Below, in pieces: positions 33,852-42,044 of a DNA stretch of 63,702 bases. The stretch lies in the NCBI GenBank assembly GCA_025057935.1, contig JANWUW010000077.1, positions 1-63,702 on the forward strand, written 5' to 3'. Each line of letters opens with the position of its first letter. Within the stretch, counting starts at the first letter, position 1. Position numbers and translations under genes: made by a program. The notes beneath the pieces are model-generated. The model was not told the DNA's origin, made no database searches, and saw nothing but the letters and a program-made list of their open reading frames with translations. Source of the stretch: Thermoflexales bacterium (lineage in GTDB: Bacteria; Chloroflexota; Anaerolineae; J036; Brachytrichaceae).

Positions 33852-34519
33852 TGCTTCTGCAGCGTCATCCTCAGCCAGAACTGCTTGACCTTGGCGCATA
33901 TCCCTCGCTCAAGGTGCTGCACGACAACCTCCAGGACATGGCGCGCTTCGCGCGCTGGCTGGGTGTTCCCCAAGAGGTTGCCGTGCACCTTCCCGACGCA
34001 GCGCAGCAGGTGATTGACATTGGCTGCGGCTCCGGCGATCTGCTGCGCCGGCTGATCAAGCGCGTCTTACCAGCGCTGGCTGTGGGTCTCGACCGCAACC
34101 CTGACGTACTGCACCTTGCGCGCCTTGCAGGGCATCCGTCCATTCAATGGCTGCGCGGGGATGCCCGGCGGCTGCCTTTCGCCGATGCGGCCTTCGACGT
34201 AGCGCTTTGCGTGCACGTGCTGCACCACTTCTCGCCTTCTGATGCTGCACAAGTGCTCGCCGAGTGCGCGCGCGTGGCGCGGGTGAAATGCATCGTTGTG
34301 GACTTGCAGAGAAGCGCATTTGCCTTGATCGGCGCGTGGTTCCTAACTCGTCTCACAAGCCGCAATCCACTCACGCGCATCGATGGGGTGCGCTCAGTGC
34401 GCAATGCCTACACCGCTGCGGAAGCCCGCGCGCTGGCGCACGCTGCGGGATGGTCAAACGTTGCGGTGCACACCGCGAAGGCAATGTGGGTGATGGTGCA
34501 TCAGCGCTTAGGGGCATAG
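33851..34519 (+). CDS. Class I SAM-dependent methyltransferase
   Basis: A 222-residue methyltransferase with motif I VIDIGCGSGDLLRRL (about 55-69), the acidic LDRNPD after beta2, RGDARRLPFADAAFD and LHHFSPSDA. This resembles the UbiE/type 11 group, often acting on lipids or quinones, and the C-terminal ~60 residues look like those of ubiquinone-type O-methyltransferase relatives. The ATG overlaps the stop of yraN by one base (TAATG), and the gene ends by overlapping the convergent glycosyltransferase gene for 12 nt. Confidence 0.85.
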   Translation: MLLQRHPQPELLDLGAYPSLKVLHDNLQDMARFARWLGVPQEVAVHLPDAAQQVIDIGCGSGDLLRRLIKRVLPALAVGLDRNPDVLHLARLAGHPSIQWLRGDARRLPFADAAFDVALCVHVLHHFSPSDAAQVLAECARVARVKCIVVDLQRSAFALIGAWFLTRLTSRNPLTRIDGVRSVRNAYTAAEARALAHAAGWSNVAVHTAKAMWVMVHQRLGA

Positions 34520-35626
34520 CTGCATGAGGGCGCGCGCGATCTCCTGTGCTGCTTGCGGGCGCGCTAATTGCCGCGAGCATCGCCGCGCAAGCTCAAGCGA
34601 CGCGGGGTGATTGAGCCACCAGCGCAACTGCTCCACGACGTCCTCTGGCGAAGGGCACCACGCTGCAGCGCCATGAAGCACGGCGTAATCGCGCGGTCCC
34701 TCCTCCTGCCCCGGCAGCGCGTCGAACAGGATGATCGGCAGGCCAGCGATGAACCCCTCAGCGAGCGTTGTCGAGCCGGCTTTGGTGACCAACACATCCG
34801 CAGCCCCCATCCACTCCGGCACGTCATCCACGAAGCCGAGCACATGCGCTGAAGCGTTCACGAGGAGGCGACTTAGCCCTTGTCGCAGCGATTGGTTGCG
34901 ACCACAGATCACCACTTGGTGAACAGGCAAGCGCGCGCGCGCAATGCTGAGCGCGATGTCGCCCAGCAGCCCCATCCCCTCGCCACCGCCCAGTAGCAAC
35001 ACCACCAGCCGGTCCTCGGGCAAACCGCGCTGCGCGCGGGAGAGCCGCCCAGCGCGAATGCGCGCTTCGATGTCCGGCATGACGGGCTGCCCCGTGGTGA
35101 GGATGCGGCTTGGGCATAACCCGCGCTCGATCAGCTCTTGGCGCGCTTCCTCCGTCGGCACAGTCACCAATGCAGCGTGAGGTGTGACGTGCAAGCTGTG
35201 CAGCCGACTGAGGTCCGTGACCACATGCGCGTAAAACGAAAATGGTGCGTGCGTGCGCATGGCAAGTGGGACGAAAGGATTGAACAGCGGCTGACAAGAG
35301 ACGTACACATCCGCTGGGTGCTCCTCGAAGAGGCGCGGCAGCCGCCCGCCGTCCAGGCTCATGAGCAGCGGGGAGATGAGCTGCATGCGCTTGATGCCGT
35401 CGGAAAACACATAGCTGAGATGATGCAGCCAACGCGCGCGGTGAATAGCGAGGCGATATGTTTGCTCGCTGCGGTTAAAAGGGAGCGGCAAGTAATGAAT
35501 GGCGTTGACCACCTCAGCGCGGTGGCGACGTTGGGGATCGAGCAATGCAAAGGCTTGTTGGATGCTGTCAGCTGCTGTGCGATGTCCACCACCTGTGTCG
35601 GAGTAGAGGAGCGCGAAGGTGGTCAT
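34508..35626 (-). CDS. MGDG-synthase-like glycosyltransferase (GT28, diacylglycerol type)
   Basis: A 372-residue cytoplasmic-face glycosyltransferase similar to bacterial processive diacylglycerol glucosyltransferases and plant MGDG synthase. The N-terminal acceptor domain has YSDTGGGHRTAADSI and HYLPLPFNRSEQTYRL; the C-terminal nucleotide-sugar domain has LLLGGGEGMG, DVLVTKAGSTTLAEGF and LPGQEEGPRDY. It should transfer a hexose from a UDP sugar to membrane diacylglycerol or a related lipid. It lies next to a geranylgeranyl reductase gene. Confidence 0.87.
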   Translation of the reverse strand: MTTFALLYSDTGGGHRTAADSIQQAFALLDPQRRHRAEVVNAIHYLPLPFNRSEQTYRLAIHRARWLHHLSYVFSDGIKRMQLISPLLMSLDGGRLPRLFEEHPADVYVSCQPLFNPFVPLAMRTHAPFSFYAHVVTDLSRLHSLHVTPHAALVTVPTEEARQELIERGLCPSRILTTGQPVMPDIEARIRAGRLSRAQRGLPEDRLVVLLLGGGEGMGLLGDIALSIARARLPVHQVVICGRNQSLRQGLSRLLVNASAHVLGFVDDVPEWMGAADVLVTKAGSTTLAEGFIAGLPIILFDALPGQEEGPRDYAVLHGAAAWCPSPEDVVEQLRWWLNHPASLELARRCSRQLARPQAAQEIARALMQLCP

Positions 35627-35634
35627 TGATGCGG

Positions 35635-35640
35635 ATTCTA
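35635..35640 (-). promoter_or_regulatory. Predicted -10 box (TAGAAT), leaderless
   Basis: TAGAAT on the minus strand ends 8 nt before the ATG at 35626 of the GT28 gene; no Shine-Dalgarno sequence is present. Confidence 0.6.
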
Positions 35641-35667
35641 TTCACCCGCTGACAGGCATAACATGCA

Positions 35668-35705
35668 TGAGAGCCGCCTCTGCTGTTCATGCCGGGCGGC
35701 TCTCA
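35668..35705 (-). terminator. Hairpin after the geranylgeranyl-reductase gene
   Basis: TGAGAGCCGCC and GGCGGCTCTCA form a perfect 11-bp stem with a 16-nt loop, about 30 bases past the stop of the reductase gene and just upstream of the next minus-strand promoter. No T run follows on either strand. Confidence 0.6.
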
Positions 35706-35734
35706 CGCGAAGCAACGTCAAGGAGGGAATGCGC

Positions 35735-36952
35735 TTATGCGTGCGCTGGCTTGAGCTGTCGCAACCGTCGCCACTCGCGCAGCGCCGTGCCGATCCAGTG
35801 CGCTGTGATGCGCAATTGCACATGCAGCGGCGCTGGCGCGATGTGCTTTGTGAGGTAACCATCGAAGGTGAGCCGCTGCACGTCGGGGTCGTCGCACATG
35901 TGGGCGAAAATCTCGCGCTGCAGATCGCTGTTGTAGGAGATGCGCTGTAAGAACGCGAGGAACAGGTAGGTGGGGCGATAGGCGCGCCACCACAGGCGGT
36001 CGTAATCGCGGCGCAAGTTCGCCGCCGTAGGCGCATCGATATGCTTAACGATAGCGCGCGCTGCCATCTCGCCGCTGCGCATCGCCCAGTAGATGCCCTC
36101 TCCGGAAGTCTGCTGCACCAGTCCGGCTGCATCGCCAATCAGCGCCACGCGGTCGTAGGAGAGGTGCTTGCGCGGATGCATCGGCAGATGGTGCGCCTCG
36201 AACTTCACGCTCTCGCCGCCGGCAAGCTGGTCGCGCAACTTGTGCTTGAGGTTCGCCAGCAATTGCCGGGCAGCTTGAGTGCGGCCAGCGCCCGCGCCGA
36301 TCCCGGCGGCGACGTGGTCGTATTTGGGGAACACCCAAGCGTACAAATCGGGCGAAACATCATCGCCGAGGTAAAGCGCAGCGCGCTCGTGCCAGTACTC
36401 CATCAACCGTTCTGGCAAGCGAATGCGTTCTTGGTAGGCAATGGCCATGGGCAGGCGCGGCAACCCCAGCGAGCGCGCAACCGTGGAGTAAGCGCCGTCA
36501 GCGCCGATCACCGCGTCCACTTCTAACGTGTGCGTCTTCTGGCGGCGATCCTCGTAGACAGCGCGCACCCCCTTCGGCGTCACCTCAAGCCGCTCCAGCT
36601 TACCCTCGATCAGCTCTGCGCCCTTGTCCACAGCGCGCTCGCGGATGTAGCGGTCGAACTTCTCGCGGCGCACCATGGCGATGAAGTCAGTCTCGGGATT
36701 CGGCACACTGCTCGCGACGGGGAACTCCGTGTAGTGACGAGGTGAACACACGACCGCAATCGTCACCTTGCGGTCGATCAGGGTGTGTGGCAAGTTCCAA
36801 TCAGTGAAGGCGCGCGGAGGCACAGCACCACCGCACGGCTTCACGTAGTTCAGATCGCGTTCCAAGAGGATGGTGTCAACACCGAGGTCGCGCAGCGTGT
36901 TCGCTGCGATGCTGCCGCCAACTGAAGCGCCAACAACTAGCACCTTCGCCAT
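35735..36952 (-). CDS. Geranylgeranyl reductase family flavoprotein (BchP/ChlP-like)
   Basis: A 405-residue FAD-dependent reductase. The dinucleotide-binding VVGASVGGSIAANTL opens the protein; the ChlP/BchP landmarks follow: YVKPCGGAVPPRAF (about 42-55), FIAMVRREKFDRYIRERA, YAWVFPKYDHVAAGIG and IGDAAGLVQQTSGEGIYWAM. Enzymes with the KPCGGA motif reduce the geranylgeranyl chain of (bacterio)chlorophyll or of archaeal-type lipids and quinones. Bacteriochlorophyll genes are not otherwise seen here, so the substrate is open. Promoter TAGAATTG-like sequence lies further upstream and GGAGG precedes the start. Confidence 0.88.
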   Translation of the reverse strand: MAKVLVVGASVGGSIAANTLRDLGVDTILLERDLNYVKPCGGAVPPRAFTDWNLPHTLIDRKVTIAVVCSPRHYTEFPVASSVPNPETDFIAMVRREKFDRYIRERAVDKGAELIEGKLERLEVTPKGVRAVYEDRRQKTHTLEVDAVIGADGAYSTVARSLGLPRLPMAIAYQERIRLPERLMEYWHERAALYLGDDVSPDLYAWVFPKYDHVAAGIGAGAGRTQAARQLLANLKHKLRDQLAGGESVKFEAHHLPMHPRKHLSYDRVALIGDAAGLVQQTSGEGIYWAMRSGEMAARAIVKHIDAPTAANLRRDYDRLWWRAYRPTYLFLAFLQRISYNSDLQREIFAHMCDDPDVQRLTFDGYLTKHIAPAPLHVQLRITAHWIGTALREWRRLRQLKPAHA

Positions 36953-37041
36953 TGCAAATCAAGCCTCCGCTACGCTCATGCCAAAACCTTTAGCGTAGCT
37001 AGAATTGTGCGCGATCTTCGCGCGCTGCGCAAGCGGGAGCG

Positions 37042-37659
37042 CTAAGGCGCGACACTCCTCACTGCGTACTGTAGCAGAGCGCGCTCAAGGCGCGTTACAC
37101 GGAAGCCCGCGCTTTCCAGCCAGCGCTGCGTCTTCGAAGGAGGCACGTACTCAGGCGCGAATACTTCTTCGCTCACCACTAGCACCCCGCCCGGCTTGAG
37201 CACGCGGCGCACCTCGCGCAGGACTTGCGCAGGGCGCGGTGTCATCGGCAGCACGGCGATCATCACGACCGCATCGAACGCAGCGTGTCGAAACGGCAGC
37301 CGCTCCGCTGAGGCTTGGCAAAGGTGCGTCGACGTGCTCAGCGCGCGAGGGAGGCGCTGTTGCAAGGCGCGCAACATTGCGCGCTGCACATCCACCGCAA
37401 GCACGTTGCAACCTTGCGCCGCGATGGGCAGCGTATATGCCCCATTGCCGCACCCAAGGTCGAGTACACACCAACTCGGCTGCGGATTGAGCAGCGCGAC
37501 CAGGCGCTCAGGCGTGCGGTAGACATGGCGCAAGCGACTGGTGAGCAAAGGCGCCAGCCACGGTGGGGTGATGCGCAAGCCGCGTCGCGCCACCCAGCGC
37601 ACGCCCAACATGCAGCCTACGCCAAAGCCAAGCCAGAATCCCCACCGCGCCTTGCGCAT
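37042..37659 (-). CDS. Class I SAM-dependent methyltransferase
   Basis: A 205-residue methyltransferase. The N-terminus has a basic-hydrophobic stretch (WGFWLGFGVGCMLGVRWVARRG) that may associate with the membrane. Motif I is VLDLGCGNGAYTLPIA (about 65-80), followed by VLAVDVQRAML and the UbiE-like VLREVRRVLKPGGVLVVSEE. It starts 3 nt after the fumarase-like gene and is therefore cotranscribed with it. Substrate unknown; quinone or lipid methylation is typical of this subgroup. Confidence 0.83.
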   Translation of the reverse strand: MRKARWGFWLGFGVGCMLGVRWVARRGLRITPPWLAPLLTSRLRHVYRTPERLVALLNPQPSWCVLDLGCGNGAYTLPIAAQGCNVLAVDVQRAMLRALQQRLPRALSTSTHLCQASAERLPFRHAAFDAVVMIAVLPMTPRPAQVLREVRRVLKPGGVLVVSEEVFAPEYVPPSKTQRWLESAGFRVTRLERALLQYAVRSVAP

Positions 37660-37662
37660 GCG

Positions 37663-39111
37663 TTAGCCTCCGCCTGCCGGTCCTCCTAAGCCGCCTTCGG
37701 TGAGCCTGTAGAGGTCAGCAAGCACCTGATCCACTTCCTCCAACGTCAGCAGGCTGCCGTCTTTCTTAGTGAGCGTTCCAGCGGCGATGCGCTCGGCAGC
37801 GACTTCGCGGATGGTCACGTTGCGGCGCATAGCCTCCTTCACCAATTCAGCGCCCGCCATGTAGCCGATGATCGGGTTGAGCGCCGTGACGATGATCGGA
37901 TTCCGCGCCAACCAGCCGCGCGCCTTCTCCGGCTGCGCCTGAATGCCGACCACGCACTTCGTGGTGAACGCGCGAATCGCGCCGATCATCACGTGCATCA
38001 TCTCGTTCAAATTGTGGGCGATGATCGGCATCATCACGTTTAGCTCAAGCTGCCCCGCCTGCGCCGCAAGTGAGACGGTGAGATCGCAGCCCTGCACATG
38101 GAACATCGCCATGTTCAGCATCTCTGCCAGAACAGGGTTCACCTTGCCTGGCATGATGGAAGAGCCCGGCTGCACGGGCGGCAAGCGGATCTCGTCCAAG
38201 CCGGTGGTCGGTCCGCTGCTAAGCAAGCGCAGGTCATTGGCGATGCGCGTGAGGGTGATCGCGAGCGTGCGCAGCGCTGCGCTGAAGTCGGCGGCATCTG
38301 CCATGCTTTGCATCCCCTCGAAGAGGTTGTCGCTCTCATACAGCGGCTGCCCCAAGATGCGCGAAAGCGCCTGCACCATGCGGCGATGGTATTCCGGATG
38401 CGCGTTCAGCCCCGTGCCGACCGCCGTGCCGCCGATGGGCATGCGGCGCAGCATGTCTGCAGCGCGGTTGATGCGCTCCAAATCGCGCTCCACAGCGCGC
38501 GCGTAACCGCTGAACTCTTGACCAAGGCGAATCGGCACCGCATCTTGGAGATGAGTGCGTCCAGATTTCACGATGGGATCGAACTCGCGGGCTTTCGCCC
38601 AAAGCGCATCAATCAGCCCCTGCACTACCTCTTGCAATTCCGGCAAACGCCACAACACGCCCAACCGAATCGCCGTGGGGATGGTGTCGTTGGTCGATTG
38701 GGACATGTTCACGTGGTCGTTGGGGTGCACGGGTTTCTTCTCCGCCGTGAGCGGCACGCCGAGGATCTCGCTCGCGCGATTGGCGAGCACCTCGTTGGTG
38801 TTCATGTTGTGGCTCGTGCCCGCACCAGCCTGAAACGGGTCAACGACCCACTGGTCGGCGAGCGCGCCGCCCAAGCACTCATCAGCAGCCTGAATGATAG
38901 CGTTGGCGATAGTGGGGTCGAGCAAGCCGAGGTCGCGGTTGACTTCCGCAGCCGCGCGCTTGATGGCGACCATGCTCCACACAAACGCGCGATACGGCTT
39001 CATGCCGCTGACGGGGAAGTTCTCAATGGCGCGCTGCGTTTGTGCACCATAGTAAGCGTTCGCAGGCACACGCACTTCGCCGAGGGAGTCGCGTTCGATG
39101 CGATACAACAT
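37663..39111 (-). CDS. Class II fumarase/aspartase superfamily enzyme
   Basis: A 482-residue homotetrameric lyase acting on fumarate. Conserved regions are AGAGTSHNMNTNEVLANRA, HPNDHVNMSQSTNDTIPTA, KSGRTHLQDAVPIRLGQEFSGYA and the signature GSSIMPGKVNP with the catalytic Ser. The AGAGTSHNMNxNE form resembles aspartate ammonia-lyase, while GGTAVGTGLNAHPE is nearer to fumarase, so either activity is possible. A GGAGG site precedes the ATG and TACAAT lies about 19 nt upstream. It is followed closely by a methyltransferase gene. Confidence 0.9.
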   Translation of the reverse strand: MLYRIERDSLGEVRVPANAYYGAQTQRAIENFPVSGMKPYRAFVWSMVAIKRAAAEVNRDLGLLDPTIANAIIQAADECLGGALADQWVVDPFQAGAGTSHNMNTNEVLANRASEILGVPLTAEKKPVHPNDHVNMSQSTNDTIPTAIRLGVLWRLPELQEVVQGLIDALWAKAREFDPIVKSGRTHLQDAVPIRLGQEFSGYARAVERDLERINRAADMLRRMPIGGTAVGTGLNAHPEYHRRMVQALSRILGQPLYESDNLFEGMQSMADAADFSAALRTLAITLTRIANDLRLLSSGPTTGLDEIRLPPVQPGSSIMPGKVNPVLAEMLNMAMFHVQGCDLTVSLAAQAGQLELNVMMPIIAHNLNEMMHVMIGAIRAFTTKCVVGIQAQPEKARGWLARNPIIVTALNPIIGYMAGAELVKEAMRRNVTIREVAAERIAAGTLTKKDGSLLTLEEVDQVLADLYRLTEGGLGGPAGGG

Positions 39112-39182
39112 TGGAAGCCTCCGCGCGGGAATTGTAGCCCTGTGTTGCTACGCGGGCGCGCATTTGGCGCGCAAGTCGAGTC

Positions 39183-40649
39183 TCACTGACCAGGCGCGAT
39201 CACGCGTCGGCGCAGCAGGTCGAGGGTTTGCAGCGTGGTCAAGTTGCGCTGTGTGTAGCCGTAGTGGAGATACTCTGGCGTGAACCAAGCTGAGCGATTG
39301 TCTGGCGGGAAGTTGTAGTGGAAACCGTCCTCGGTCATGCCACCGTTCGGCAGGCGTTGCACAATTTGGCGCAGGTTGAGCAGCGGCACTTGATACTCAG
39401 CAGCAATCTGAGCGATCTTGCCATTGATGAAGCCGCACGGCGCGTTGTTGTCGCGACACTCGAGATCATCGCCCTTGGTGATGAGCACGGGGATCACGCC
39501 GTTGCCGATGGTGATCTCGACGATGCGGCGATAGTTTGCCTCGAAGTTCTGCCAGTTGTGTTGATCGCCCGTGCCAAGCAGAATGAACGCGATGCTTGGG
39601 CGCATCTGGTCGTAGGCGCACTGCAGCGGCGAGCGCCCACCACAGCTCGGCGGCGCAAAAGAAGGATCAAGCACCTTGCTGGTGTTGAAGCCGCCGTTGG
39701 CTGCTGGGCTCTCCTGCGCGAAGGAACCGCGGAAGAATTCCACTGTCGGCTGCAAGTAGGCGTAAGCGCCGAGGTTGTAATTGCCCCAATCAAACGGCTT
39801 GAGGTAGGCAGGGTGTTGCGAGTTGCTATCGCCCACCAAAGTGAAGACGTTCGGGCGGTTGCCGCGCGCCTGACCCGCACGAAAAATCTCAAACACGCGC
39901 GGGGAAATGTCGGAGAGGAACGGATACTCGAGCGGTGCCGCTGCGATCGGCGCCGGCTGGGCTGCAGATGGATTGATGGGAGTTGGCAACGCGCTGGCAG
40001 CGCCGATGCTCACGTAGCGCGCGTCCACGTAACCCTCTGCGCCGCCCGGCGTGCGCACGCGCAACCAACTCTGCCCTGCCACAGGACCGAAGATGCGCAG
40101 CGGAGTGTTCGGCCCGAGACGAGTGATCACCTCGGCGTCGTAGCTCGGCGCACGGCGCAAGCGCAGCCCACCGGCGTCGGGAAGCACGAAGCCAACGGTT
40201 TCTGGCGCGCCAGCGCTGCTTGGCAATGGTATAAGGAGCGCAGGCGGCATGGCAGCAGTGGGGCGAGGCAGGGGCACAAAGTCGTAGCCGGGGATGATCA
40301 ACACCTGCCCGATGGAGAGGAAATCAGGGTTCAAGCCCGGATTCGCCGCGAGGATCGCCTCGAGCGAGGTGAAACCAAAGCGCAGCGCAATATCCCACAA
40401 GGTGTCGCCAGGTTGCACCACGTACTGGGTGACCAAGGGTGTTGGCGAGGGCAACAACGGCGCAGCGGTTGAGAGGGGCGCAGCAACAAGCGCTGCGGGA
40501 GTCGCTGGTGCCGTTGGGAACGGGAAAAGCGTTACTGGCACAGGCGAGCGTCGCCCTGCAGGGCTAGAGGGTTGAAGCACCCACATGAGCACTCCAGCGC
40601 CAACAATCGCCACCCCAACGAGCAGCAACCCCACCTTGCGCGTCCGCAT
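39183..40649 (-). CDS. Exported LysM-SH3-SGNH multidomain protein
   Basis: A 488-residue protein with an N-terminal membrane anchor or signal (VGLLLVGVAIVGAGVLMWVL), a Pro/Ala linker, one LysM domain (YVVQPGDTLWDIALRFGFT, about 95-140), an SH3b-like domain (GLRLRRAPSYDAEVITRLG, about 175-235), and a C-terminal ~230-residue domain with SGNH-hydrolase features: nucleophile motif FTLVGDSNSQ, then GTGDQHNWQNFE, and DGFHYNF with the Asp-His pair. LysM and SH3b bind peptidoglycan, so it is probably a cell-envelope esterase or a wall-bound lipolytic enzyme. ATG 40649 is preferred over GTG 40652. Confidence 0.82.
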   Translation of the reverse strand: MRTRKVGLLLVGVAIVGAGVLMWVLQPSSPAGRRSPVPVTLFPFPTAPATPAALVAAPLSTAAPLLPSPTPLVTQYVVQPGDTLWDIALRFGFTSLEAILAANPGLNPDFLSIGQVLIIPGYDFVPLPRPTAAMPPALLIPLPSSAGAPETVGFVLPDAGGLRLRRAPSYDAEVITRLGPNTPLRIFGPVAGQSWLRVRTPGGAEGYVDARYVSIGAASALPTPINPSAAQPAPIAAAPLEYPFLSDISPRVFEIFRAGQARGNRPNVFTLVGDSNSQHPAYLKPFDWGNYNLGAYAYLQPTVEFFRGSFAQESPAANGGFNTSKVLDPSFAPPSCGGRSPLQCAYDQMRPSIAFILLGTGDQHNWQNFEANYRRIVEITIGNGVIPVLITKGDDLECRDNNAPCGFINGKIAQIAAEYQVPLLNLRQIVQRLPNGGMTEDGFHYNFPPDNRSAWFTPEYLHYGYTQRNLTTLQTLDLLRRRVIAPGQ

Positions 40650-40658
40650 CACGGCGCG

Positions 40659-40682
40659 ATTCTAACCAAGCGCGCGTATCAT
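40659..40682. promoter_or_regulatory. Divergent leaderless promoters
   Basis: Minus strand: TAGAAT (40659-40664) ends 9 nt before the ATG at 40649. Plus strand: TATCAT (40677-40682) ends 9 nt before the ATG at 40692. Only 12 bases separate the two boxes. Confidence 0.62.
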
Positions 40683-40691
40683 CAGCGCAGA

Positions 40692-41912
40692 ATGCCCGAG
40701 GTTTCCAACCCGCTCACGGTGTTGTGCCTGAGCAGCGCCGTGAAAGGTCAACGCCTGATCCGCGAGCTGAAAGCCCAAGGTTGCCGCGTCTTCCTGCTCA
40801 CCGAGGAGCGCTGGCGCGGCGACGATTGGCCTTACGACGCGCTGGAGGGGGTGCACTACATGCACAGCCTTGCCCATCGAAGACACGTGATCAACGCCGT
40901 CGCCTACATAGCGCGCGGGCTGAAGATAGATTTGATCATCCCTCTCGATGAGTACGAGGTGGAAACCGCTGGTCTGCTGCGCGAGCATTTCCAAATGCCG
41001 GGCATGACCGCCTCGCAAGCGCGCCCATTTTGCGACAAGTTGGCGATGCGCGTTCGGGCACGCGCTGCAGGCATTCCTACGCCCGCTTTTGTGCCGATTT
41101 TTAACTACGACGCGCTGCGCGACTGGATGAACACCACGCCACCCCCTTGGCTGCTCAAGCCGCGCCACGAGGCTGGAGCAATGGGCATTAAGCGCTGCGA
41201 GAATAGCGAGCAGGTTTGGCGCCTGCTTGACCAGCTTGGCGACGAACAGTCGTTTCGCCTGCTCGAAGAGTTCGTGCCCAGCGATGTGTTCCATGTGGAC
41301 TCGATCGTTTGGCGCGGCGAGGTGCTCTTCAGCGCTGTCGGCGCGTACGGTCAGCCGCCGCTAGCCGTCTCACATGGCGGAGGCGTGTTTCGCTCGCGCC
41401 TGCTCCCCGAGCACTCAGACGAAGCACGCGCCCTGCGCGAACTCAACGCGCGTGTGATCAGCACGCTGGGCTACCCCGAGTTCAGCGGCATTGTACACGC
41501 GGAGTTTTTGCGCGCGCACAGCGACGGGCGTTGGCTCTTCCTTGAAGCAGCCGCGCGCGTTGGCGGCGCGCACCTCAGCGACATGATCGAGTTTGCCACG
41601 GGCATCAACCTTTGGGTTGAGTGGGCGCGCATCGAACTCGCGACCGCGCGTGGCACACCTTACCAGCCGCCTACACCACGACGGGGGTTCGCCGGTGTAA
41701 TCATCTGTCTGGCGCGTCAACCGCTTCCCGACCTCTCCGCCTACAACGACCCCGAAGTGGTTTGGCGACTGGAGAAGAAGCACCACGCCGGGTTGATCGT
41801 CGCCTCATCGGACTCTGAGCGCGTGCGTGTGCTCTTGGAAGCCTACGCAGCGCGCTTCGCCGTGGACTTCCTAGCTCACGCAGACCCTTGGGAGACTGGG
41901 CGCAACGTGTAA
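40692..41912 (+). CDS. ATP-grasp enzyme, carboxylate-amine ligase-like
   Basis: A 406-residue ATP-grasp protein of the PurK/carbamoyl-phosphate-synthase-like branch (biotin carboxylase-type), different from the two Ddl-like enzymes at 9.2-11.9 kb. The pre-ATP-grasp domain begins LTVLCLSSAVKGQRLIRELK; ATP-binding elements are PWLLKPRHEAGAMG, EEFVPSDVFHVDSIV and the metal-binding FLEAAARVGGAHLSDM. Such proteins form amide or peptide bonds in small-molecule biosynthesis. It stands alone, so its product is unknown. Start chosen by the -10 box 9 nt upstream; the frame to 40572 lies antisense in the divergent gene. Confidence 0.83.
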   Translation: MPEVSNPLTVLCLSSAVKGQRLIRELKAQGCRVFLLTEERWRGDDWPYDALEGVHYMHSLAHRRHVINAVAYIARGLKIDLIIPLDEYEVETAGLLREHFQMPGMTASQARPFCDKLAMRVRARAAGIPTPAFVPIFNYDALRDWMNTTPPPWLLKPRHEAGAMGIKRCENSEQVWRLLDQLGDEQSFRLLEEFVPSDVFHVDSIVWRGEVLFSAVGAYGQPPLAVSHGGGVFRSRLLPEHSDEARALRELNARVISTLGYPEFSGIVHAEFLRAHSDGRWLFLEAAARVGGAHLSDMIEFATGINLWVEWARIELATARGTPYQPPTPRRGFAGVIICLARQPLPDLSAYNDPEVVWRLEKKHHAGLIVASSDSERVRVLLEAYAARFAVDFLAHADPWETGRNV

Positions 41913-41920
41913 CAACAAAA

Positions 41921-41994
41921 CGCCCCCGGCAGGACTCGAACCCACAACACGCGCCTTAGGACGGCGCTGTTCTATCCAGTTGAACTACGGGGGC
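41921..41994 (-). tRNA. tRNA-Arg (anticodon CCU)
   Basis: Read on the minus strand, a complete cloverleaf is visible: acceptor GCCCCCG/CGGGGGC, D arm GTTC...GAAC, anticodon stem GCGCC/GGCGC around the loop GTCCTAA (anticodon CCT, reads AGG), a five-base variable loop and the T loop TTCGAGT. CCA is not encoded. TTTTGTTGTT follows the 3' end and may terminate transcription. Confidence 0.95.
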
Positions 41995-42044
41995 GTTTGT
42001 TTCGGGATTCTATATTCAGAATCGCTCTGAGCTTGTTGTTCAGC

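Noticed and set aside
37663-39111. Firm call of fumarase or of aspartate ammonia-lyase
   Set aside because: Signatures of both are mixed, so only the superfamily was assigned.
39160-39176. GCGCGC-ATTTG-GCGCGC inverted repeat as terminator
   Set aside because: Short, GC-only arms and no T run; common by chance in this sequence.
39318-40472. 384-residue plus-strand open frame
   Set aside because: Antisense to the LysM-SH3-SGNH gene and without recognisable domains.
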